From Candidatus Rokuibacteriota bacterium (GTDB lineage Bacteria > Methylomirabilota > Methylomirabilia > Rokubacteriales > CSP1-6): a stretch of 61,465 bases of DNA. Position 1 is the stretch's first letter. Every line of letters begins with the position of its first letter. Positions 40,455-53,595 of this stretch are shown one piece after another. The stretch spans positions 1-61,465 of the forward strand of contig JACQFL010000037.1 of the NCBI GenBank assembly GCA_016200085.1. The letters are read 5' to 3'. The notes beneath the pieces are model-generated. The model saw only the letters and a list, made by a program, of their open reading frames with translations, searched no databases and was not told where the DNA came from. The position numbers and the translations under genes were made by a program.

Positions 40455-41899
40455 CAGATCCAGGCGCCGGGGGGCAGCACGGGACGCGCCGGCCGGAACC
40501 CTTCCCCGCATGCCGGGTGCGAGGGCAGCATCTTGTCCGGGTTCATGAGGTGGTCGGGATCGAAGACGCGCCTGAGCCGGTACATGAAGTTCAGGTCCGC
40601 ATCCGCGTACTGCAGCGTGAGCTTCTTGGCCTTGTCCAGCCCCACCCCGTGCTCGCCGGTGACGCTGCCCCCGAGCGCGATACAGGCCGAGAGCAGCTCC
40701 TCGTTGGCCTCGGTGGCCCGGCGCAGCTCGTCGGGATCCCGGTCGTCGTAGCAGATGAGCGGGTGCAGGTTGCCGTCGCCGGCGTGGAAGACGTTGGCCA
40801 TGACCACGCGGTGCCGGGCCGCGATCTCCTGGAGCCGGCGCATGATCTCCGGCAGCTTCGAGCGCGGCACCACCGCGTCCTGGAGCAGGTAGGCGGGGGC
40901 GATGCGGCCCACCGCCCCGGCCGCCTCCTTGCGTCCCTTCCAGAGCAGCGCGCGCTCGGCCTCGTCGCGGGCGACGCGCACGTCGAGCGCCCGGTGCTCG
41001 CGCGCGATGGCGGCGCACCGCTCGCCCTGGGCCTCGACCTCCGCCCGCGGGCCGTCGAGCTCGATCAGGAGCACCGCCGCCGCCTCGCGCGGGTAGCCGG
41101 CGCCGACGCCGTCCTCGATGGCCTGGATCATGACCTGGTCGAGCATCTCGAGCGCGGCCGGGATGATGCCCGCGGCGATGATCGCGGAGACCGTCTCCGA
41201 GGCGTCGTCGATGGTCGCGAAGGGCGCGAGCACGGTCTTCACGGCCTCGGGCGCGTGGAGCAGCCGCACGATCACGGCCGTGACCAGGCCGAAGGTGCCC
41301 TCCGAGCCCACCGCGGCGCCCGTCAGGTCGTAGCCCGGCCGCTCGGGGGTCTTGCCGCCCAGCCAGACGAGATCGCCGGCGCCGGTGACCATCTGCAGCC
41401 CGAGCACGTGGTTGGTCGTGATCCCGTACTTGAGGCAGTGCGGGCCGCCCGCGTTGGTGCTGACGTTGCCGCCGATCGACGACACCATCTGGCTCGAGGG
41501 ATCCGGCGCGAAGAAGTAGCCGCGCTCGGCGACGGCACGCGTGAGCCAGAGGTTGATCAGCCCGGGCTGCACGGTGGCGCAGCGGTTGGGCAGGTCCACG
41601 TCGAGGATCGCGGTCATCCGGTTCAGGCCGACCATGACCCCGCCGCGCGGGGCCATGGCGCCGCCGATGAGCCCCGTCCCGGAGCCGCGGGGCACGATCG
41701 GTACGCGATGCTCGCGGCAGACGCGCACGATGGCCTGCACCTGCTCGGTCGTGCGGGGCAGCGCGACGACGTCGGGCGCGCCCTTGTACAGCGTGTGCAT
41801 GTCGCACTCGTACACCATCCGCCCTTCGGGGCTGGTCACGAGCGCGTCAGGCTCGAGAATCTTTCGGAGCGCGTCGATTACGTCGCGGGTCAGTGCCAT
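40454..41899 (-). CDS. glcD: Glycolate oxidase subunit GlcD
   Basis: A 481-residue FAD-linked oxidase. It has VPIVPRGSGTGLIGGAMAPRG, the FAD-anchoring PDPSSQMVSSIGGNVSTNAG and AVGSEGTFGLVTAVIV. The C-terminal GDGNLHPLICYDDRD and TGEHGVGLDKAKKLTLQY hold the metal/substrate His residues of the GlcD/D-lactate dehydrogenase family. It oxidises glycolate or a D-2-hydroxy acid. The start ATG 41899 follows a perfect GCGCCGGC/TTT/GCCGGCGC hairpin at 41911-41929. Confidence 0.94.
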   Translation of the reverse strand: MALTRDVIDALRKILEPDALVTSPEGRMVYECDMHTLYKGAPDVVALPRTTEQVQAIVRVCREHRVPIVPRGSGTGLIGGAMAPRGGVMVGLNRMTAILDVDLPNRCATVQPGLINLWLTRAVAERGYFFAPDPSSQMVSSIGGNVSTNAGGPHCLKYGITTNHVLGLQMVTGAGDLVWLGGKTPERPGYDLTGAAVGSEGTFGLVTAVIVRLLHAPEAVKTVLAPFATIDDASETVSAIIAAGIIPAALEMLDQVMIQAIEDGVGAGYPREAAAVLLIELDGPRAEVEAQGERCAAIAREHRALDVRVARDEAERALLWKGRKEAAGAVGRIAPAYLLQDAVVPRSKLPEIMRRLQEIAARHRVVMANVFHAGDGNLHPLICYDDRDPDELRRATEANEELLSACIALGGSVTGEHGVGLDKAKKLTLQYADADLNFMYRLRRVFDPDHLMNPDKMLPSHPACGEGFRPARPVLPPGAWI

Positions 41900-41910
41900 A
41901 CCGCGTTCGA

Positions 41911-41929
41911 GCGCCGGCTTTGCCGGCGC
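41911..41929. other. Perfect hairpin upstream of glcD
   Basis: GCGCCGGC, TTT loop and GCCGGCGC form an 8-bp perfect stem 12 nt before glcD. It could be part of a terminator region or a regulatory structure. No T-tract follows. Confidence 0.5.
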
Positions 41930-41987
41930 AATCCTGTCGTTGGGGGGAGGCAGCGGAGCGGGCCGAATGGCCCGCGCAGCGTCGGAA

Positions 41988-42004
41988 GGGGGGCAGAGCC
42001 CCCC
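41988..42004 (-). terminator. Hairpin after korB
   Basis: GGGGGGC, AGA loop and GCCCCCC form a 7-bp stem 7 nt beyond the korB stop. It is placed as a terminator but has no T-run. The same G6/C6 design occurs at 6432-6452 and 59964-59980. Confidence 0.4.
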
Positions 42005-42011
42005 TCCGAGT

Positions 42012-43046
42012 TCAATCGATCTTCCAGGTGTCCCCCGAGGTCAGGAGCTTGGCGATGTCGCCGGGCCCGCGCTCGGAGATCGCCCTCTGCTCCTGCTCGA
42101 GCACGATGTCCTCGTACACCGGCGCTTCGATGGCGGTGAGCACGCCCGTGGGGATCGGGTAGTCCGGCGTCCAGAGGTCGGCGAGCAACTTCGCCGCGTT
42201 GACCTTCGTCTCGTCGTGGACCCAGAGCGCGCTCTCGGGGACATCCTTGGCGCGCACGACCTTCGGCTGCGCGCCCTCCATCACCAGGGCGTGCCGGTCG
42301 TCGACGGGCCCGAAGAGGAGGGGCTTGCCGTGCTCGAGCCTGAGCTCGTGCGCGGCCTTGGACTCCTTGTCGTACACCACGTTCCACGTGAGGTGGTTAT
42401 AGATGTTGCAGTTCTGCAAGATTTCCAGGAACGCGGTGCCGTGGTGGGCGGAGGCGCGCTTGATCATCTCCTCCATGTGCTTGACGTCGCGGTCGACGGT
42501 GCGCCCCACGAAGGTCGCCCCGCAGCCGAGCGCGAAGGCCAGCGGGTTCACCGGCCGGTCGGCCGAGCCCAGCGGCGTGGACTTCGTCACCTTGCCCAGC
42601 TCGCTCGTCGGCGAGTACTGGCCCTTGGTGAGCCCGTAGATCCGGTTGTTGAAGAGCAGGATGGTGACGTTCACGTTGCGGCGGAGCACGTGCAGCATGT
42701 GGTTGCCGCCGATGGAGAGGCCGTCGCCGTCGCCCGTCACCACGAAGACCTTGAGGTCGGGCCGCGCCACCTTGAGCCCGGTGGCGATGGCGGGCGCGCG
42801 GCCGTGGATGGTGTGGAAGCCGTAGGTGTTCATGTAGTACGGGAACCGGCTCGAGCACCCGATGCCGGAGACGAAGACGATGTCCTCCTTGGGGATGCCG
42901 AGGTCGGGCATCGACTTCTGGATCGCGCTCAGGATCGCGTAGTCACCGCAGCCGGGGCACCACCGCACGTCCTGGTCGGACTCGAAGTCCTTCTTGGTGT
43001 ACTTGGGCGTCGGGGCGGCGGCCGCCCCCGCTTCCGTCGCGCTCAT
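42012..43046 (-). CDS. korB: 2-oxoacid:ferredoxin oxidoreductase, beta subunit
   Basis: A 344-residue ThDP subunit. It carries RWCPGCGDYAILSAIQK (CxxC of the Fe-S/ThDP site), GIGCSSRFPYYMNTYGFH, and the ThDP motif VVTGDGDGLSIGGNH ending in FNNRIYGLTKGQYSP. It lacks a ferredoxin domain. With the alpha subunit it oxidises 2-oxoglutarate or a related oxoacid to the acyl-CoA while reducing ferredoxin. It starts at ATG 43046, overlapping the korA stop (TGATG). Confidence 0.93.
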   Translation of the reverse strand: MSATEAGAAAAPTPKYTKKDFESDQDVRWCPGCGDYAILSAIQKSMPDLGIPKEDIVFVSGIGCSSRFPYYMNTYGFHTIHGRAPAIATGLKVARPDLKVFVVTGDGDGLSIGGNHMLHVLRRNVNVTILLFNNRIYGLTKGQYSPTSELGKVTKSTPLGSADRPVNPLAFALGCGATFVGRTVDRDVKHMEEMIKRASAHHGTAFLEILQNCNIYNHLTWNVVYDKESKAAHELRLEHGKPLLFGPVDDRHALVMEGAQPKVVRAKDVPESALWVHDETKVNAAKLLADLWTPDYPIPTGVLTAIEAPVYEDIVLEQEQRAISERGPGDIAKLLTSGDTWKID

Positions 43047-44914
43047 CAATGGTCCCCCAGCAGCTGGCTGATCGCGTCGTGGATGTCGTCGGAGGCGAGC
43101 GGCAGGCCGCGCACCCGGTTGAAGCCCACCGCGTCGACGAGGTACTCCGCGCGCAGCACCCGGACGAGCTGGCCGCTGTTGATCTCGGGCACGAGCACCC
43201 GGCGATACTCGCGCAGGATGTGGCCCAGGTCCGGGGGCAGCGGGTTCAGGTGCCGGAGATGGATGGAGGCGACGGACTTGCCGTCGGCCTGCGCGCGCTC
43301 CACCGCCGCGGTGATCGAGCCGTAGGTGCTGCCCCAGCCGACCACCAGCACCTCGCCGGCGACGGGGCCGTTGATCGTGGTCGGGGGAATCTCCTGGGCC
43401 ACGCGCCGCACCTTCTCGGCGCGCGTGCGCACCATGTGGTCGTGGTTCTCGGGCTCGTAGGAGATGTTGCCGGTGACGTCCTGCTTCTCGAGGCCGCCGA
43501 TGCGGTGCTCGAGCCCCGGCGTGCCCGGGCGCACCCAGGGGCGCGCCAGGGTGGCGGGATCGCGCAGGTACGGGAAGAAGCCTTCCTTCTCCGTCCGGAA
43601 ATGGAGCTCGATGGGCGGCAGCGTGGCCGCGTCCGGGATGAGCCAGGGCTCCGAGCCGTTGGCGAGGAAGCCGTCGCTCAGCACCATGACCGGCACCATG
43701 TACTTGGCGGCGATGCGCACCGCCTCGTAGGCGATGTAGAAGCAGTCGCCCGGGGTGGCGGGCGCGATCACCACGACCGGCGACTCGCTGTTGCGGCCGT
43801 ACATCGCCTGCATCAGGTCCGCCTGCTCGGTCTTGGTGGGCAGGCCCGTCGAGGGGCCGCCGCGCTGGATGTCGAAGATGACCAGGGGCAGCTCCGCCGT
43901 CACGGCCAGGCCGATGCCCTCGCCCTTGAGCGCGATGCCCGGGCCGCTCGAGCCCGTCACCCCGATGGCCCCGCCGAAGGAAGCGCCGATGGCCGCGGTG
44001 ACCGCGGCGATCTCGTCCTCGGCCTGGATGGTGCGGATCCGGAACCGCTTGTGCATCGCGAGCTCTTCGAGAATGCTCGAGGCCGGCGTGATCGGGTAGG
44101 CGCCGTACACGAGGGGCACGTTCGAGCGCTGCGCCGCCGCCAGCAGGCCCCACGCGAGCGCGCGGTTGCCCGTCATGGCCCGGTAGAGCCCGGGCGCCAT
44201 CTCGGCGGGCTCGATGGCGTAGGACTCGGTGAAGATCTCGGCGGTCTCGCCGAACGCGTGGCCGGCCTTCAGCGCGCGCGTGTTCGCGTCGGCGATGACC
44301 TGGCTCTTCGCGAACTTCTTCTGGATCGACTCCAGCGTGGGCTCGAGCGGCCGCGTGTAGATCCACGACACCAGCCCCAGCGCGAAGAAATTCTTGCAGC
44401 GCTCCTTGTCCTTCGCGCTGAGCGGCAGGTCGGCGAGGGCTCGCATGGTGAGGCCCGTCATGTCCACCTTGTGCAGCCGGTAGCGCTCGGCGAGCGCGGG
44501 CTCGTCCAGCGGATCGGACGGGTAGCCGGCCTTCTTGAGATTGCCCGGCTCGAAGGCCTCGGTGTTGACGAGCAGGAGCCCGCCCGGCTTGAGATCCGAG
44601 AGGTGGACCTTCAAGGCCGCGGGGTTCATCGCCACGAGCATGTCCAGGCGGTCGCCGGGCGTGTAGACGCGCTGGCTGCCGAACTGGAGCTGGAAGCTGG
44701 AGACCCCGAACAGCGTGCCCACGGGCGCGCGGATCTCGGCGGGGAAGTTGGGCAGGGTGGCGAGATCGCTGCCCGCCACGGCGGATTCGATCGTGAACTG
44801 CTCACCGGTGATCTGCATGCCGTCGCCGGAATCGCCGGCGAACCGGACGACAGCCCGCTCGATGTCGCGCCGTGTCTTGAGACCACCCGCCACGGGAGGG
44901 GCCGACTCGCTCAT
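43046..44914 (-). CDS. korA: 2-oxoacid:ferredoxin oxidoreductase, alpha subunit (gamma-alpha fusion)
   Basis: A 622-residue protein. The N-terminal gamma-type domain (RFAGDSGDGMQITGEQFTIE, NFPAEIRAPVGTLFGVSSFQ) precedes the alpha domain (LVYGAYPITPASSILEELA, ASFGGAIGVTGSSGPGIALK, FDIQRGGPSTGLPTKTEQADL). The fused KorA/OforA form is typical of bacterial 2-oxoglutarate:ferredoxin oxidoreductase. It could serve in a reverse TCA cycle or in amino-acid-linked oxoacid metabolism. It is the first gene of the pair. Confidence 0.93.
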   Translation of the reverse strand: MSESAPPVAGGLKTRRDIERAVVRFAGDSGDGMQITGEQFTIESAVAGSDLATLPNFPAEIRAPVGTLFGVSSFQLQFGSQRVYTPGDRLDMLVAMNPAALKVHLSDLKPGGLLLVNTEAFEPGNLKKAGYPSDPLDEPALAERYRLHKVDMTGLTMRALADLPLSAKDKERCKNFFALGLVSWIYTRPLEPTLESIQKKFAKSQVIADANTRALKAGHAFGETAEIFTESYAIEPAEMAPGLYRAMTGNRALAWGLLAAAQRSNVPLVYGAYPITPASSILEELAMHKRFRIRTIQAEDEIAAVTAAIGASFGGAIGVTGSSGPGIALKGEGIGLAVTAELPLVIFDIQRGGPSTGLPTKTEQADLMQAMYGRNSESPVVVIAPATPGDCFYIAYEAVRIAAKYMVPVMVLSDGFLANGSEPWLIPDAATLPPIELHFRTEKEGFFPYLRDPATLARPWVRPGTPGLEHRIGGLEKQDVTGNISYEPENHDHMVRTRAEKVRRVAQEIPPTTINGPVAGEVLVVGWGSTYGSITAAVERAQADGKSVASIHLRHLNPLPPDLGHILREYRRVLVPEINSGQLVRVLRAEYLVDAVGFNRVRGLPLASDDIHDAISQLLGDH

Positions 44915-45017
44915 CGATGGTCCTTTCGTGAAGCCTGCCTTCGGGGTTCCGGCCGCGATCGAGCGGCAAACATTGCCATTCTACCGGAGCCTGGACACGA
45001 TGGCAAAGGTTTGAGCC

Positions 45018-45545
45018 TCATCCCGCGTCGATCTCGCCCGGATGCTTGAGCGTGTCGCCCCCCGGGGCGAGGTTCAGGATCGCCTCGGGGAACAGATCGG
45101 CGAGCCAGCGGACGACGTCGCCGACCGTCACGATCCCGATCGGGCGCCCGGCGTCGTCGACGAGCGGCACCGTGCGGTAGCCCGCCACGCTCATGCAGTG
45201 GATGGCGTAGGCCACGCGATGCGCCGCGGTCAGCGCCTCCGGGTTCGGGGTCATGACGTCGGCCAGCGGCGTCCGCGCGGGGTCGCGCCCCGGACCCACC
45301 ACGCGGGTCAGCACGTCACGCTCGGTGAAGATGCCGGCCAGCCGGCCGTCGCCGTCCACGATCAGCACGCCGGCTTGACGCCGCGCGAGCATCCGCTGGA
45401 TGGCCTCGCGCACGGTGGCCGTCGCGGGCAAGCAGATGGGCTCGGCGGAGGCCAGGACGGCGATGCGCGCGTCGAGCACCGCCCGGGTGACGTCGACCTC
45501 GGCATCCCCCGTCTCGGTCGTGTACTCGTCCTCGAAGTCGCTCAT
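45018..45545 (-). CDS. CBS-domain protein
   Basis: A 175-residue protein with two CBS motifs. The first holds ATVREAIQRMLARRQAGVLI with VDGDGRLAGIFTERDVLTR; the second holds HRVAYAIHCMSVAGYRTVPL with DDAGRPIGIVTVGDVVRWLA. Tandem CBS (Bateman) modules bind adenosine nucleotides and sense energy state. There is no catalytic domain. ATG 45545 is preceded, across a perfect palindrome, by the LysR gene. Confidence 0.92.
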   Translation of the reverse strand: MSDFEDEYTTETGDAEVDVTRAVLDARIAVLASAEPICLPATATVREAIQRMLARRQAGVLIVDGDGRLAGIFTERDVLTRVVGPGRDPARTPLADVMTPNPEALTAAHRVAYAIHCMSVAGYRTVPLVDDAGRPIGIVTVGDVVRWLADLFPEAILNLAPGGDTLKHPGEIDAG

Positions 45546-45570
45546 GCCCGCCTCCGATTTTCGACGCCGG

Positions 45571-45592
45571 GGGGGAGCGGCGCCGCTCCCCC
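45571..45592 (-). terminator. 22-bp perfect palindrome between LysR and CBS genes
   Basis: GGGGGAGCGGC and GCCGCTCCCCC are perfect arms with no loop bases. It lies 132 nt after the LysR stop and 26 nt before the CBS start on the minus strand, so it could end the LysR transcript. No T-tract is present. The rest of 45593-45723 shows nothing. Confidence 0.4.
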
Positions 45593-45723
45593 GTGCCCCC
45601 CCACCGGTCACGCGCCCGGCGAGAACGCGCCCTTCCGGAGGGCGACGCGACAACACGGACCGCGTCCAAGCGCCTGCCTCGACCCTACTCCTGTACGAAG
45701 CGCTCGGCCACAGGGCGCTCCGG

Positions 45724-46653
45724 TCAGGATTTCGCGCGGGCGGCGCGGGGGGCCGGGACGGGCTCGTCGCTGACCGCGGCGTCGCGCAGGACCTCGATGA
45801 AGCGGCTCACCGTCGGGGTGAGGTGCTTCTGGCGCCGGTGGATGATCCCCACGGGCCGCACGAGGTCCGGGATGCCGAACGGCACGGCGGCGAGGGTGCG
45901 GATGCCGACCTCCTTGGCCACCGTGTGGCGGGGCAGGATGCTCACGCCGGCGGCGATCATGATCGCCTGCTTGATGGTCTCGACGTTGTCGAAGGCCATC
46001 ACCGGGTTGACCTTGACGTTGTGCTGCCGGAGCGCGCGGTCGATGGCCCGGCGGATCGTGAGCTCCGGGTCGAAGGCCACGAAGCTCTCCCCGGCCAGGT
46101 CGGCGGGCACGACCAGCCGCCGGCGCGCGAGGCGATGGCTCGGGTGACAGACGAACGCCATGGGCTCCAAGCGGAGCGGGACCACGGCGAGCGCCCGGTC
46201 GGCCGGGGGGTAGGACATCACCCCCACGTCGGCCTCGTCGCCGAGGACCGCCTCCACCACCTTGTGCGGGTGCAGGCACTCGAGCTGGACGCGGGCGTTC
46301 GGGTAGAGCGACATGAACCGCTGCATGTGCCGGCTCATGTCGTGCAGCCCCACGGAGTAGATGGCGGCGACCCGCACCGTGCCGTCGATCCGGGCCTTCA
46401 CTGCCGCCACCCCCGCCTTGGCCTTCTCCCAGGACTCGAGCAGCTCGCGGGTGGCCGCGTAGAAGGTCTGGCCCTCGGCGGTGACCCCGAAGGGCCGCCG
46501 GCTACGGTCCAGGAGGGCCACCCCGAGCTCGCGCTCGAGCTGCTGGACGGACTGGCTGGCGGCGGACTGGGAGACGAAGTTGAGGGCCGCCCCCCGGGAG
46601 AAGCTCCGGAGCCGCACGACGTCGCAGTACAGGCGCAGGGTCTCCAGCTGCAC
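45724..46653 (-). CDS. LysR-type transcriptional regulator, GltC-like by position
   Basis: A 309-residue LysR regulator. The N-terminal helix-turn-helix is RSFSRGAALNFVSQSAASQS with VQQLERELGVALLDR. A linker helix (residues about 60-90) and an effector domain follow (LDRSRRPFGVTAEGQTF, GVSILPRHTVAKEV). It is divergent from gltB, the same arrangement as GltC and gltAB in Bacillus, where GltC activates glutamate synthase. Sequence alone does not prove it is GltC. It starts at GTG 46653, with 154 bp to the gltB start. Confidence 0.93.
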   Translation of the reverse strand: MQLETLRLYCDVVRLRSFSRGAALNFVSQSAASQSVQQLERELGVALLDRSRRPFGVTAEGQTFYAATRELLESWEKAKAGVAAVKARIDGTVRVAAIYSVGLHDMSRHMQRFMSLYPNARVQLECLHPHKVVEAVLGDEADVGVMSYPPADRALAVVPLRLEPMAFVCHPSHRLARRRLVVPADLAGESFVAFDPELTIRRAIDRALRQHNVKVNPVMAFDNVETIKQAIMIAAGVSILPRHTVAKEVGIRTLAAVPFGIPDLVRPVGIIHRRQKHLTPTVSRFIEVLRDAAVSDEPVPAPRAARAKS

Positions 46654-46670
46654 CCGTCGAGTCTACACTA

Positions 46671-46736
46671 TCAGCCGCTCTAATACTCAGCATCCAACTT
46701 TTCTAGGCTGACTAATGGTCTGGCTTCCGGTAGTAT
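46671..46736 (+). promoter_or_regulatory. Putative LysR operator and gltB promoter
   Basis: A perfect inverted repeat TCAGCC (46671-46676) and GGCTGA (46706-46711) lies between the divergent LysR and gltB genes in locally AT-richer DNA. CTGACT (46709-46714) and TAGTAT (46731-46736), 16 nt apart, could be weak -35/-10 boxes overlapped by the right arm, as expected for a LysR activator. This is pattern-based only. Confidence 0.35.
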
Positions 46737-46807
46737 CGTGCAACTGTTCACAAGACGGTCGACGCCACCGTGTGACGCCGAGGACGGTGCCGAGAGGGGA
46801 CGCAGCG

Positions 46808-51362
<4,555 letters not shown>

Positions 51363-51370
<8 letters not shown>

Positions 51371-52811
51371 GGTCACCGGCTTCCTGGAGATCAAGCGCAA
51401 GAAGTGGCCGACGCGGCCGGTGGCCGAGCGCCTGCGCGACTGGAAGGAGGTCTACCTCCCCTTCCCGGACGACGACCTCAAGCAGCAGGGCGCGCGCTGC
51501 ATGGACTGCGGCATCCCCTTCTGCCACCAGGGCTGCCCGCTGGGCAACATCATCCCGGACTGGAACGACCTCGTGTACCGCGACCGCTGGCGCGACGCCA
51601 TCGACCGCCTGCACGCCACCAACAACTTCCCGGAGTGGACGGGGCGGCTCTGCCCGGCGCCCTGCGAGGGCTCGTGCGTGCTCGGGATCAACGACGACCC
51701 CGTCACCATCAAGGCGATCGAGCTGAGCATCGTCGAGCACGCCTTCGACCGCGGCTGGGTCGGGCCGCAGCCTCCGTCGGCGCGGACGGGCAAGAAGGTC
51801 GCCGTGGTGGGCTCGGGGCCGGCGGGCCTGGCGGCGGCCCAGCAGCTCAACCGGGCCGGCCACTGGGTGATCGTGTTCGAGCGGTCGGATCGGATCGGCG
51901 GGCTGCTGCGCTACGGCATCCCCGAGTTCAAGATGGAGAAGCGCGTCCTCGAGCGGCGCCTGGCCCTGATGGAGAAGGAAGGCGTGGTCTTCCAGCCCAG
52001 CGCCGACGTCGGCGGCCAGATGCCGGTGGCGGATCTGCAGAAGGAGTTCGACGCGATCGTGCTGGCCTGCGGCGCGGGCGCGCCGCGCGACCTGCCCGTG
52101 CCCGGGCGCGAGCTCTCGGGGATCCACTTCGCCATGGAGTACCTGACGCTGCAGAACAAGCGCTGCGAGGGCGATCACGTCCCCGACGAGCGCTTCATCA
52201 CCGCGCGGGACAAGCGCGTGGTGATCATCGGCGGCGGCGATACCGGGGCCGATTGCCTCGGCACCGTCCATCGCCAGGGCGCGGCTGCCGTCCACCAGTT
52301 CGAGCTGCTGCCGCGGCCGCCGGACAGCCGCGCCGCCGACAACCCCTGGCCGCAGTGGCCGAACGTCTTCCGCGTCTCGGGCGCCCACGAGGAGGGCGGC
52401 GAGCGCGTCTACGCGGTTTCCACCGAGCGCTTCGCCGGCGACGCCGAGGGCCGCCTGCAGCAGCTGCACGCCACCAGGGTCGAGATGGTGCGCGAGGGCG
52501 GCCGGCTCGACTTCCGCCCGATCGCGGGCAGCGAGTTCACCCTCGACGTCGAGCTGGTGCTGCTCGCCATGGGCTTCCTCGGGCCCGAGCGCTCGGGGCC
52601 CATCGCCGAGCTGGGCGTGAAGCTCACGGGGCGCGGCAACGTGTGGCGCGATCCGCAGTGGATGACGAGCGTGCCCGGCGTCTTCACCTGCGGCGACATG
52701 CAGCGCGGCCAGTCGCTGATCGTCTGGGCCATCGCCGAGGGCCGCTCCGCCGCCCGCGGCGTCGACGCCTGGCTGATGGGCGCCTCCGAGCTCCCCGCTC
52801 CGCTCGCCTAG
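51363..52811 (+). CDS. gltD: Glutamate synthase small subunit
   Basis: A 482-residue NADPH-oxidising beta subunit. Cysteine clusters are [20 protein letters not shown] and CPAPCEGSC. The FAD motif is [17 protein letters not shown], the NADPH motif is [15 protein letters not shown] and the C-terminal FAD segment is [21 protein letters not shown] 51363 overlaps the gltB stop by 8 nt. It supplies electrons to GltB. Confidence 0.96.
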
Positions 52812-52928
52812 GACCTCACGAGCGACCCGTCGGATCGGCCTCGGCCGCCGCAAACCCCAGAGCATGACCGTCGCCGTCCCAGCCCGGTCGCGGGCGACGC
52901 GGGCGGCCGTCGGGCTCGATTGGCGACG

Positions 52929-53243
52929 TTAGCCGGCCTTCTTGGCGGCCGCCGCGGCTGATGCCCAGCGCCTTGCGAGCGTGACCATCGCGGCTTCGTG
53001 GTCCGGCCAATCATGCAGGGTCGCGGGATCGAAGTCGGCGCCGTTCGGCCAGACGAGTGTGTGGGCTTCGTGGTCAAGCGATACGGCGTTGAACTGGTTC
53101 AGGTCATGCAGGGGCCCGTAGAGCTCGCCCTCCAACACGCCCTCGAAGTCGATCGTGCGAACCAAGTCATCTCCGAACTCGACGTGGATGCGGTACGGCC
53201 CGACGATCTTGAAGGCCTTGACCTTGTGAACTGGGTGCCCCAT
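52929..53243 (-). CDS. DUF2442-domain protein
   Basis: A 104-residue protein starting MGHPVHKVKAFKIVGPYRIH. The core VEFGDDLVRTIDFEGVLEGE and the end DHEAHTLVWPNGADFDPATL match DUF2442. DUF2442 genes are often found beside a DUF4160 gene, an arrangement suspected to be a toxin-antitoxin-like module. ATG 53243 was chosen because AGGAGG lies 5 nt upstream. It directly follows the DUF4160 gene in this strand. Confidence 0.88.
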   Translation of the reverse strand: MGHPVHKVKAFKIVGPYRIHVEFGDDLVRTIDFEGVLEGELYGPLHDLNQFNAVSLDHEAHTLVWPNGADFDPATLHDWPDHEAAMVTLARRWASAAAAAKKAG

Positions 53244-53252
53244 CGCCACCTC

Positions 53253-53522
53253 CTACCTGAGCGGCTCGATCTTGCCCGGCAGCCGGCCCGCTTGCAGGCG
53301 GTCCCATGCGACTGCCAGTTCTGCGCTATGAATCTCCGCCCACGCCTCCACGAGGCGCCGTTGCCGTTGTGGGAGGTCGCCTCCTATGACTTCGATCGTG
53401 TCGATCGCAAAGATTCCGACATCGTCTTGATAGTACGCATGGAAGTGCGGGCGATGGTGGGGCCCCGCGGGTTCGGCGAACATCCGGATGACAATCCCGA
53501 AGAAACGAGCGATCTCTGGCAT
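53253..53522 (-). CDS. DUF4160-domain protein
   Basis: An 89-residue protein that starts at the family's usual MPEIARFFGIVIRMF. The conserved HHRPHFHAYYQDDVGIFAID motif (His-rich) and GDLPQRQRRLVEAWAEIHSA follow. DUF4160 proteins are small and occur next to DUF2442. A longer in-frame start eight codons upstream was not used, because the family start is at this Met. Confidence 0.88.
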   Translation of the reverse strand: MPEIARFFGIVIRMFAEPAGPHHRPHFHAYYQDDVGIFAIDTIEVIGGDLPQRQRRLVEAWAEIHSAELAVAWDRLQAGRLPGKIEPLR

Positions 53523-53595
53523 CCCTGCCAACTCCTCGTCTCCCACGAGGACGATTATCGCGATGACCGCCCCTCGTGCTGTCCATCATCGCCTG

